The notes under the pieces: model-generated
What the model was told of the DNA's origin: nothing
What the model saw: the letters and a program-made list of their open reading frames with translations, nothing else
Database searches by the model: none
In this document: positions 55,880 through 64,000 of the stretch, piece by piece
Position numbering within the stretch: position 1 is the stretch's first letter
How the letters are laid out: every line of letters starts with the position of its first letter
NCBI RefSeq assembly: GCF_028372415.1
Contig: NC_092872.1
Location: 547,582,205-547,646,204, forward strand
Length of the DNA: 64,000 nt
From: Notamacropus eugenii
Lineage: Eukaryota; Chordata; Mammalia; Diprotodontia; Macropodidae
Reading direction: 5' to 3'
Program-made: the position numbers and the translations under genes

Positions 55880-56275
55880 CAGAGTACAATTTACATAACA
55901 ATGGCACTATTATAAAGACAAGAAATTTTGACTAACCAGAGTTCCAAAGGATTAATGATTAAACTTGCTATCCACCTTCAGATAGAGAGCTAAGGGACTC
56001 TAAGAATACAAATTGAAGCTTCTTCTCTTCTCTTCTCTTCCTCCCCTCCTTCCTCCCTTCCTTCCTCCCTCCCTCCTCTTTTTTTCCTTCCTTCTTTTTG
56101 TTTTTGACATGACTAATGAGGAAATTTGTTTTGAATGACCATATATATATATATGCATATATATTGGTAGTGGGCTTTGGTTTTCTCAACTTTTCAATGG
56201 GTGGAAATAAGGAGGGAGGAGGGAGAAAATTTGGAATTGAAAAATAAAATAAAATTGAATTAAAAGAAGAAAATA
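55880..56275 (+). mobile_element. L1 3' end inserted in opposite-strand L1
   Basis: 'gctatccaccttcagatagagagc' and 'gacatgactaatgaggaaatttg' then 'aggagggagaaaatttggaattg' follow the marsupial L1 3' end on the + strand, with a (TTCC)n-rich tract at 56018-56100 and an A-rich end. Confidence 0.7.
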
Positions 56276-56279
56276 AAAC

Positions 56280-56625
56280 AAAACCCTTGTATCACATAGG
56301 CACAGTCCAGCAAGCAAATTCCCACATTGGTTAAATAAAAAAATACATTTCTTCTTGTGCATATCGATCCATAATCTCTCTTATGAAGTGAGGAGTGTTC
56401 TTTTTTTTTTAATTAGTTATCTGGAATTATGGTTGATCATTTATTTGAGCAGAGTTCTTAAGTCTTTCAGAATTGTAATATTTTATAATATTGATGTTAT
56501 GGTATAAATTATTCTTCTGGTTCTACTCAATTCACTCTGTATTAGTTCATACAGATTTTTTCATATCTCTTGAAACAATCTTTCTTTCAGTTCAGTAGTA
56601 TTCTATCACATTTATATACCATCAG
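56280..56625 (-). mobile_element. L1 3' UTR, part 2
   Basis: 'ggttctactcaattcactctgtattagttcatacag' and 'agtattctatcacatttatataccatc' are the L1 complement. Confidence 0.65.
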
Positions 56626-56914
56626 AAGTAGCCCTGCTGAGCCCACTAGTGCCAACTATATCATTAGACGACCAATTCAAAGAACTTGCTTTCAGAACTG
56701 CGTAGTAAAATAAGTTATTATTACAGAGTATTACATTCCTTGACACCTCCTTGGTTCTGTTCTGTTGTTGTTTACCATGTTTACCAACACTTCTTAGACC
56801 CAGAGTAAGCTCTCATATTCACTCAGGGTTTTATGATACAGAATAGTGTTCATTATTTCTTCCTGGTAGTAACTAGATTGATATATCTAAGAGACTTTGG
56901 GATATGGATTTATG
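56626..56914. other. No feature recognised
   Basis: Short unassigned stretch. Confidence 0.4.
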
Positions 56915-57040
56915 TCAGCCAGTTAGTAAGCATTTATTAAATGCCTCTTATGTGCCAGACTCTGTGCTAAGTTCTGGGGACGCAAAGAAAGGCATGGGAC
57001 AGTCCTAGCCCTCATGGAGCTCACAATCAAATTAAAATTA
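56915..57040 (-). repeat. L2 tail
   Basis: 'gtaagcatttattaaatgcctcttatgtgccagactctgtgc' and 'ctcatggagctcacaatc' are the L2 complement. Confidence 0.8.
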
Positions 57041-57131
57041 TGCAGAATAACCCTGGTTTCTTCAAGTCTAGGTCAGTGGAACACATCTCTTAGCTCATCC
57101 AAAGCCTTCAAGTAGAGGATCTGGTTGGGTA

Positions 57132-57372
57132 TCTAGGTCGTACAATGAATAGAGTGCCAGGCCTGGAGTTACCAAGACCTGAATTCAAATCCAGCCTCAG
57201 ATACTTACTAGCTATGTGACCCTGGTCAAGTCACTTAACTCTGTTTGCTTCAGTTTTCTCATCTATAAAATGATCTAGAGAAGGAAATGGCAAATGTCTC
57301 CAGTATCTTTGCCAAGAAAACCCCAAATGGGATCATGAAGAGTCAAACATGACTAAAATGACTGATCAACAT
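57132..57372 (+). repeat. tRNA-headed SINE, full length
   Basis: Head 'ctaggtcgtacaatgaatagag', B-box 'gaattcaaatccagc', core 'gaccctggtcaagtcactt' and 3' part 'gccaagaaaaccccaaatggg'. Confidence 0.9.
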
Positions 57373-57739
57373 ACAAAAGGAGTCCAATGACAAGACTCTA
57401 TGTCTGTTGTGTAAAAGCCCATCTCACTAAGCTCAGAAAGACATATCACCAGAATGTTGGCCATCAGGTAATGATTTTTTTAAAAAACCATATTGATTCA
57501 TGAAAACATTTATTATGATCTGTGTTAATGGGCAGAGTAATAGTTCTAATGAAATTATTTGAATACTGCTGTGTTTATATGTACATGGGTGGTCATGGCC
57601 ATTCCTTTCATTACCTAGTGGTCAACCGTACTGGTAATGAACCTGTCCACACTTAGCTAAGTTCTGTTTTTCTGGATAACAGAGTAATATTTTAAATCGG
57701 CTTCCTATAAACCATTAGATTGTATTCTCTGATGGCATA
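57373..57739. other. No feature recognised
   Basis: Unassigned stretch between two SINEs. Confidence 0.4.
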
Positions 57740-57922
57740 GCCTTCTGAGTCATCTCCAGTCACTCTGATGCATATCTGGTCACTGGATTCAGATGACTCT
57801 GGAGGAGAATGGTGACCTTGCACACCCCTCCCTCACTCAAAACAAAGTCAAGTGCAAGTCATGTCACCATTTCTCTGATGGCATGGTCTTTTTCAGCAAT
57901 GAAGGACAAACACAACAATCTG
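57740..57922 (+). repeat. SINE copy 1 of a close pair
   Basis: 'tcatctccagtcactctgatgc', 'ctggattcagatgactctggaggag', 'cccctccctcactcaaaac' and 'gaaggacaaacacaac'. Same family as 30857-31033 and very similar to 58415-58605. Confidence 0.8.
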
Positions 57923-58414
57923 TGAGTAGATGCAGCTACCTGAATGGGGACCCAGCTAGCTGGATAACTCAGCTCCTCCTCTTCTGTCTATCTCCCCCTC
58001 CCTTTCTTCTCCTTTCCAAAGGAAGGTAAATTTGGATGGCCAGAAGATGCCTGGTTAACTTGGGTTTTACTGGCCAGATTCCTCTCCTCCCCTGTCCTCC
58101 CTGCCACTCCCCTCCCCTCTCTTTCCTTTCCCTTCACTTCTCAAAACCTTAATCCTATGACACTTTGAAGCTCATACATTGGAGAACACTAGGCCTCTGC
58201 TTAAGGGCTCTCTTCTGGACCCTCCTGGCTTAAGAGTGATTATCAATAGTAATTATCAATAGTAATCCTCTCCCAGCCTGAGGTCTTTCTTTTTCTTTGC
58301 CTCATTAAAGGGGCCATCCCCTGGCTACTTCTTAAACAGGCCAATTCAATGAATGCACATTAACTCACCCTAAGTGAGTACCTGAATAGACTTTGGCCAA
58401 AAGGGGCCAAGATC
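57923..58414. other. Unassigned segment between paired SINEs
   Basis: Pyrimidine-rich with a direct repeat 'attatcaatagtaa' at 58240-58265 and ATTAAA near 58304. It could be an LTR, but no termini or duplication were found. Confidence 0.3.
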
Positions 58415-58605
58415 TCCCAGTGCACCCTGGGTCATCTCCAGTCATCTTGATGAATATCTGGTCACTGGATTCAGATGGCTCTGGAGGAGAAGCGAAAATG
58501 GTGACCTTGCACTCCCCTCCCTCACTCAAAACAAAGTCAAGTGCAAGTCATGTCACCATTTCTCTGATGTTATAGTCTTCTTTAGCAATGAAGGATGAAC
58601 CCAAT
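58415..58605 (+). repeat. SINE copy 2 of a close pair
   Basis: Shares long near-identical blocks with 57740-57922, including 'actcaaaacaaagtcaagtg' and 'catgtcaccatttctctgat'. Confidence 0.8.
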
Positions 58606-59454
58606 AAGACTTCTCTTTAAATGACCCAGGGCCTCTTCCATGCCAGTATGAGAATTTAGAGGGAGACATGCATGAGATGATAGTGAACACACACATAAAT
58701 TAAAATGAAGAGACTAAGTAGCTAGTTATCTTATTTAAAACTATAAGACTTTTAGCAGTAAAAACTCTTCAGAGTGATCCCAGACTAGGTAGAAGGCTAA
58801 AGTGTCCAAATCTATGATACTAAAGATTTCCATTTCAAAGTGCATGCCAATTAATAAATTTACTTTTAATCCCAATGATGCCCTTAAGGGTCCAGGTACC
58901 ATTCCACATCCCAAAGTCAGCAATAAACTTCAGACACTCTAACTCCAGCATACACTATAATGTTCCTGGCCATAGAGCAAATGAGGCTGCTTTTTTTTGG
59001 CTGGATTGATGGAAATCTTGTGGGTTTAATAGGGGTGCACAGTAGCACACTCCAGCCCATGCCAATGATCCATCTCTGCACTACACAGGCAAAGGAAAAC
59101 CTGCTCTCCACACCTCAAAGAAGACAGCAGCAAACAGTTGGACTGATGTTCTTCAGTAATGTTGAAGAATTCCACCTTTCTGACTGCTTTGACTCCATGC
59201 CAAATGAAATGTAGGAGCTGCTAATTCTGTCTTTGGAGAATCCTGCTTGCACATTTTTGAAAGGATGCCAGCTAATTGTTTGAAAGGCAAAAAGCAAATG
59301 GTTTCCTTGCAAAGGAAACTCAACATGTACTTGCATATTACTGTAGCTAGTACAAGGTTCAGATCCTTCTTTGGTAAAAGTCTTTCCTTTAAAGAACACT
59401 CAATCCCAAGATGAAATGAGACCTCAAAAGTCATCTGGTTCAGTTCAATCCAAT
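58606..59454. other. No repeat recognised
   Basis: About 850 bases that look single-copy. Open frames of up to about 100 codons on both strands show no domain. A conserved non-coding element is possible but cannot be judged here. Confidence 0.35.
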
Positions 59455-59550
59455 TTGACAAAATTTATTGAATAAATATTCATACAATGTGTTGATCTGC
59501 TACGTGCAAGCCTCTGGGCTAGGTGCTAGAAATACTCGAATATTGCAAAA
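59455..59550 (-). repeat. L2 tail
   Basis: 'aaaatttattgaataaatattc' and 'gggctaggtgctagaaatac' are the L2 complement. Confidence 0.65.
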
Positions 59551-59886
59551 CCAACTTATGATCTTATTGATTTGGATATTCCTTCCAAAAGTACTGATCA
59601 TGACCCACTATGACTTCCCATCCTGTGGAATAGTGTGATCCACCCACACTGGTACTTTCTTCACTTTCTCTTGACGTTTTGAAGATTCCAGTATAACACT
59701 TGGCCTATTAGTCCCGCTCTCTTGATATGTTACCAACCAACCCATTTTCTTTCTCAATCATGTATTCCTAGATGATGCCTTTATTCCTTCTTCTCCACAG
59801 CAGCCTTTTCAAATACTTGGTGACAATAATCAAGTAACAGTGCCTAGGATTTAGAAGAGGAAAAAAATCTTAGAGATCAGCTTATC
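59551..59886. other. Mostly unassigned
   Basis: 59770-59830 ('cagccttttcaaatacttggtgac') may be a scrap of L3/CR1 complement. Confidence 0.35.
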
Positions 59887-60300
59887 AATTCAACAATAAA
59901 CATTTATTAAGGAAAGCCAGAGGCAGAGTGTCATAATGGATAGAGGGCCTGAGTTCTACCTTGGATACAATACTTACCATGTGGCCATTGGCACCTAACT
60001 TCTTGGTGTCTCGGGCAATTCCGTATGACTGCAAGTTCCAGTCAAGTGGCTGACATACATAAGGAGAGGAATATCCCACACTGAGGAAATCACAGACATG
60101 GCCCTTCTCCCCATCTCCACTCCAGTTCCTAAATATACCAAGCACTGTGCTAGGTCCTGTGAATACAAAGTCAACCAGGCAATAAGCATTTATTAAGTGC
60201 CCACTAAGTGCCAAGCACTGTGCTAAGTCACAGGTGAAATAATTTCTGTTCTAAACGAACTTTCATTTCATAGGTTCGTACTCTTCATGTTACATATGAG
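59887..60300 (-). repeat. Two adjacent L2 tails, the first split by a SINE
   Basis: 59887-59911 ('caacaataaacatttattaag') and 60118-60175 are one L2 tail. 60180-60300 ('gcatttattaagtgcccactaagtgcc') is a second. Confidence 0.65.
59915..60112 (+). repeat. tRNA-headed SINE with 'gaaatcacagac' tail
   Basis: 'gtgtcataatggatagagggcctgag' head and 'cactgaggaaatcacagacatgg' tail. Inserted in the L2 tail. Same family as 2440-2650. Confidence 0.7.
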
Positions 60301-60589
60301 GAACTGAGGCATGAGAAGTGAAGAAACTTACCCAAGGTGGTGCAGGTAGAAGTGTGTCCTCTCTTCTATTTGCAGTAGAGCCAGAGTAGCTATGTCCCCT
60401 GGATAGGATTTCAATTCACTCAGAAATACATCCTTAGGTTTTTGTCTTTATTTTTTGTTTGTTTGTTTTTGTTCTCCCCACATTTTCCTCCTACAATGTG
60501 ATTTTAAGATCTTGAACTATTCTGGTTAACTGCCTTTGGATGTCTTACTAATTTTACATTTTTTGTTGGACCTCTTAAAAGCATCCAGA

Positions 60590-60890
60590 ACTGCTAGGTG
60601 GGGCAATGGACAGAGGACTTGGTGAGGAGTTGGTAAGTCCTGAGTTCAAATTTCACCTGAGAAACTTATTAGCTGTGTGACTCTAGGCAAGTCACTTCAT
60701 CCCTACTTGGCTCAGTTTCCTCACCTGTAAAATGGATAACACCTGTAAAAAAATAATAGCACTTATCTCCCAGGGTTTTTGGTTAGGACCAAATTGTATA
60801 ATAATTGTAAAGCACTTAGCACAGTGCCTGGCACATAGTGAGTGCTATCTGAATGTTAGCTATTAATATTATTATTATTATTAGCTGAAG
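60590..60890 (+). repeat. CORE-SINE, full length
   Basis: 'gctaggtggggcaatggac' head, 'gactctaggcaagtcacttc' core, 'agcacttagcacagtgcctggcacatag' tail and (ATT)n end at 60865-60884. Confidence 0.88.
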
Positions 60891-60909
60891 AAAATATTTC
60901 ACCTGACCA

Positions 60910-61140
60910 ACACAGTACAGTGGAGTTATTACATTTCTTTTTTTCTCTGGACACACTTTTTAAATTAATGCAGCTTAAAATCTCATTAGTTTTTCTCTTT
61001 TTTTTTGGTTGCTATATCATACTTTAGACTCATGGAGTTTATAGACCATTGAGATGCATATATGTGTTTCACATGAAGCCAGATCATCTTTCCTATAGGT
61101 GCAATTAACATTTGAACCTAAGTCCAGGATTTTACATTTA
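60910..61140 (-). repeat. L3/CR1 fragment
   Basis: 'taatgcagcttaaaatctcattag', 'gactcatggagtttatagacc' and 'ccaggattttacatttattcc' are the complement of the L3/CR1 3' UTR region, colinear with 5700-5880. Confidence 0.7.
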
Positions 61141-61500
61141 TTCCTATTTTTACTTTTATATCACAGTTTTTGGGGATTTGTTTGCCCATCATACACACAA
61201 AATAAGTAATTCTATGGGAAAACAAAAAAACAGTTCAATAAGAATCACCAACACAGGGACCACCCCCTGACAGTGTATGTACCATTCCATAGCCCAGTTC
61301 CCCCAACCCAGTTTAGCAAGGAGGAAAGTGCTTTTTCATCTCTTCTTTGGGGCCAAGATTGGTCTTTAATTACTCTGTATTTGGCTTCATTTTTACTTAT
61401 AATGTGTATATTTTTCTCTTGGTTCTATTTATTTCATTCTGCTCTACTAATGTGTTAGTGGGATACATAGATTATTCTCAATTTTTTTTCAAGAATGGAT
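61141..61500 (-). repeat. L1 3' UTR
   Basis: 'cagttcaataagaatcaccaacacaggg', 'catctcttctttggggccaagattgg' and 'ttatttcattctgctctac' are the L1 complement. Confidence 0.7.
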
Positions 61501-61549
61501 GAAAAATGAGCATGATTTTAGGAATTAGTGGAAAAACCAGCAGATAGAG

Positions 61550-62170
61550 ATTGAAAAACCAAGATAATAATGATAGTGGAAGCAATTTGTTGGACAAGTC
61601 AGGAGGTGTTGAGATCACTTGTCCATGGGTCTGCTTTGGCAAGGAGAAACATCTCTTAGTCTGAATGGAGAAGAGAGTAGTGGAAGATTTTGGGTAGCAG
61701 GAAATGAAGAGAAGGGGGAAAGTGGGAGTTCTTGGGAAACAGACTCAGTTTCTTTAGTGAAGTAGGAGGCAAGGTATTCTGTTGAGAAGCTGGGGGAAAG
61801 GACTCTGTGGAAGGTTAGTGAAATAGCCATTGTGGAGAGTGGGATAGCAAATCAATTACCTGCAGTGAGGACCCAGTTGAGATTGCATAATCTAAGTTGG
61901 TAGTGTGCCCAGTTGACACAGTTTTGTGACTTCCTCTAGCTCTGTTCAGCAGCATATGAATAAGAGCAAAGGAGGTGGATTGTGTGAGAATCCCAGTTTG
62001 GAAGGGGAAAAGTGACATGCCTAACTACAATGTCTGGTATAGCTTACTAAGTGAATTTGAGAGGTACAGAACAAAGGTCCAAGGTGGGAGGGTGAGGTGG
62101 GGAAGGATTTTAGTGATATAGGAGAAAGATGGAAATAAAGGAAGGTTTCATAGAGAAGACAGCATTTGAG
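61550..62170 (-). pseudogene. L2 LINE ORF2 linker region, decayed
   Basis: The minus strand carries the part of L2 ORF2 between endonuclease and reverse transcriptase. Frames include RARGSHKTVSTGHTTNLDY and LSHSPQWLFH, the counterpart of the basic 'aerrwrks'-type segment of vertebrate L2 and the following helical stretch. Stops and frameshifts separate the pieces. It does not overlap the portion present at 23743-25275. Confidence 0.65.
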
Positions 62171-62269
62171 CATCAGTGTTCATCTGTAAAGGCGTCTTGA
62201 AAACAACTTGCTTTCTTGTCTTACAAGTCACTCTAGGCTACAAATTTTGCTTAAGATATTTTGTTGTCA

Positions 62270-62512
62270 TTTTTTTCAGTCATGTCCAACTCTTCATGAC
62301 GCTTTGGGGTTTTCTTGGCAAAGATACTGGAATGATTTGCCATTTCCTTCTCCAGCTCATTTTACCAATGGGGAAACTGAGGTAAAAAGAGTTAAATGAC
62401 TTGACCTGCTCAGGGTCACACAGCTAGTTAGTGTCAGATTTGAACTCAGGAAGATGAGTCTTCTTGACTTCAGGCCCATTGTTCTATTGACTGCATCACC
62501 TAGTTGCGCTAA
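62270..62512 (-). repeat. tRNA-headed SINE, full length
   Basis: 'cagtcatgtccaactcttcatgacgctttgggg', 'cagggtcacacagctagttagtg' and 'actgcatcacctagttgc'. Flanks 'gcttaagatattt' and 'gctaagacattta' resemble an aged duplication. Confidence 0.88.
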
Positions 62513-62514
62513 GA

Positions 62515-62610
62515 CATTTAGTTGGGTCATTCTGTGTAAGTCACAGAACCTCTTAAGGCCTGTTTCCTCATCTGCAAAATGGGGATATTAATCCTTTTGC
62601 TACCTACCTT
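62515..62610 (+). repeat. MIR-like fragment
   Basis: 'cattctgtgtaagtcacagaacc' and 'cctcatctgcaaaatggggatattaatcc'. Confidence 0.6.
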
Positions 62611-63715
62611 AAGTTCCATTGAGCTTCTCTGCCCCAATTGTAGTAAAGAGGGTAAAACATTGGTCCATGGGAGGATTGTTGGGTTGCTGAACAAAAAGCA
62701 ATGAAAGAACCTTGTCCTTTTTACCCTTCTTCTTCTACCCTTTCAAATTAGGCCCATTTAGCTGTGCCATCTAGTCCTAGGCCTTGTTCATGTAAGCTAG
62801 GTCTTGGTTGGAATCTGTCTGGAAGATTGAATGGCTGAAGTCCCAGGGCCCCAAATGCTTAGCTCTAACATTCCCGGGTTCCTATTATATTCTAAATTTT
62901 CATCTGATTTTCTGCCGACTGGGAGCCCTGAGTCTTTGGCAATATAGATGTGGAGTTTCCCTTCTCATCGAGTGGATAAAACTAAATTAGACCTTCTCTA
63001 GGGCCTTAAATGGGAATGACATGAGAAAAATTCCTCGAGAATGACATTAGTCTCGGCAGGTCCTTTCTCACTACCTCATTCTTGGGCAGGAAGTGAGTTT
63101 TCCAGAGAATTGCTGATTTCTCCAAGAATTCTTTCTAATGATATGGTGTATGAGCCCAGAGAAACATGAGAAGTAGGCTTTGGCTGAACCCCATAAGGAA
63201 CGGCTTTAGTTTTTAATGGACTGAATGGTCTTTCAATGTTCTTTTGCCCATAACTGAGGCCATGCTGTTCTCCGTAGTGTGCTGAGATAGCCAAATGTTA
63301 CCTGCATTGGTCTTTGGAGCACTATTGGTCTAGGTATCTTCGGTGCTTGCTGGAAGATGACACCTGCAGCTGGGGCTTCTATGTGTTGCTGCCAAGTGAT
63401 GGGGTGGTTCAGTCTGAGGGAACATTTCTCATTAAGCTCAGACAGGCCAGTGAACATGGTCTCATAGTCTGTCTGCACAGATGGTCTACTAAGCTGAACA
63501 TCCGTGTGTGGGCAGTCACATAGGACTAGTTAGTCATGTGGCAAGCTCCCCAGTCACTTGAGTTCATATAGTAAAATGAATTGGGGGGATCATTTAGTTT
63601 AACACATGATCACACTGTCTGCCTGCATACGCACAGTTGTATTTTCCGTAGAGAAGTCTAGATGTAAGAAGGGAACCAGAAGCATGTACTTGCTACTGGC
63701 AATTAGATCTTTCCC
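62611..63715. other. Low-repeat stretch, no gene recognised
   Basis: About 1.1 kb without a named repeat, the longest such run in the right half. Frames of 60-81 codons on both strands (e.g. 63314-63523 +, 63233-63478 -) have no domain. Confidence 0.4.
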
Positions 63716-63970
63716 TTTGTTGTCATTCTTGTTCAGTCATTGTCATATCTCACTCTACGTGACCCCATTTGTTTTTTAGTGCCTTTTTTTTGGGCAAAGA
63801 TACTGGAGTGGTTTGCCATTTCTTTCTCCAGCTCATTTTACAGATGAAGAAACTGAGGCAAACAGGGTCACACAGAGTCACACAGTTATTAAGTGTCTGT
63901 CTGAGGCCAGACTGGAACTCAGGTCTTCTTGCCTCCAGGCCTGGCACCCTATCCAGTGAGCCACCCAGAT
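63716..63970 (-). repeat. tRNA-headed SINE
   Basis: 'gtgaccccatttgttttttag', 'gccatttctttctccagctc', 'aactgaggcaaacagggtc' and 'atccagtgagccacccagatgc'. CTTTCC flanks both sides (near 63711 and 63976). Confidence 0.88.
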
Positions 63971-64000
63971 GCACTCTTTCCATAGGAAGATGATTAATCA

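Noticed and set aside
58960..59461. Overlapping open frames on both strands
   Set aside because: Frames on opposite strands cover the same bases and none shows a protein signature.
1..64000. CRISPR array, operon, origin or bacterial regulatory sites
   Set aside because: The sequence is vertebrate nuclear DNA. No regularly spaced repeats or prokaryotic gene organisation were seen.
12352..64000. Exons of ODC1, the expected next gene
   Set aside because: No splice-flanked coding block resembling ornithine decarboxylase was seen. The gene probably lies beyond the right edge.

Overview
The window looks like nuclear DNA from a marsupial. It is AT-rich, has spliced exons with GT/AG borders, and most of it is interspersed repeats. 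The repeats are the typical metatherian set: tRNA-headed CORE-SINEs whose 3' half matches the phrase 'gggttaagtgacttgcccagg', many L2 and L3/CR1 fragments, marsupial-type L1 ends, hAT and mariner relics, and several solo LTRs. The species cannot be fixed from the sequence alone.

The only protein-coding gene I recognise is the 3' end of NOL10 (nucleolar protein 10, the Enp2 homologue) on the + strand. Its penultimate coding exon is at 7596-7698 and its last coding exon, with the stop codon, at 12232-12351. The 3' UTR follows. The earlier exons lie to the left of the window. In human, NOL10 is followed on the same strand by ODC1, so 12.4-64 kb is probably the NOL10-ODC1 intergenic interval. No ODC1 exon was seen. 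All longer open frames elsewhere are chance frames or decayed transposon ORFs.

Layout. 1-12.2 kb: NOL10 introns with an L2 split by an L3/CR1, old L1 and L2 pieces, a mariner-type palindrome and a hAT element nested in a SINE. 12.4-18 kb: 3' UTR and two L1 3' ends. 19.3-22.3 kb: a solo LTR inside an L2, a SINE with a perfect 12-bp duplication, and a second LTR. 23.4-26.3 kb: a long antisense L2 with decayed reverse transcriptase. 27-32.4 kb: a third LTR, SINEs of several families and a minus-strand retroelement. 33.5-34.9 kb: the 5' end of an L1 with broken ORF1. 35-39 kb: L2/MIR fragments. 39.7-42.1 kb: an L3/CR1 element interrupted by a solo LTR and SINEs. 43.0-45.3 kb: a 7SL RNA retropseudogene and an inverted partial copy of its junction. 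45.8-50.5 kb: L3, an unassigned repeat pair, and an L2 split by an LTR. 50.6-64 kb: L2, L1, MIR and SINE copies, with a low-repeat stretch at 62.6-63.7 kb.

No gene system or operon-like arrangement is present. The most unusual items are the 7SL pseudogene with its inverted partial copy, the three LTRs supported by target-site duplications, and an unassigned repeat seen twice with one half inverted. Repeat boundaries are mostly judged by eye and accurate to about 10-20 bases. Family names rest on remembered consensus sequences.
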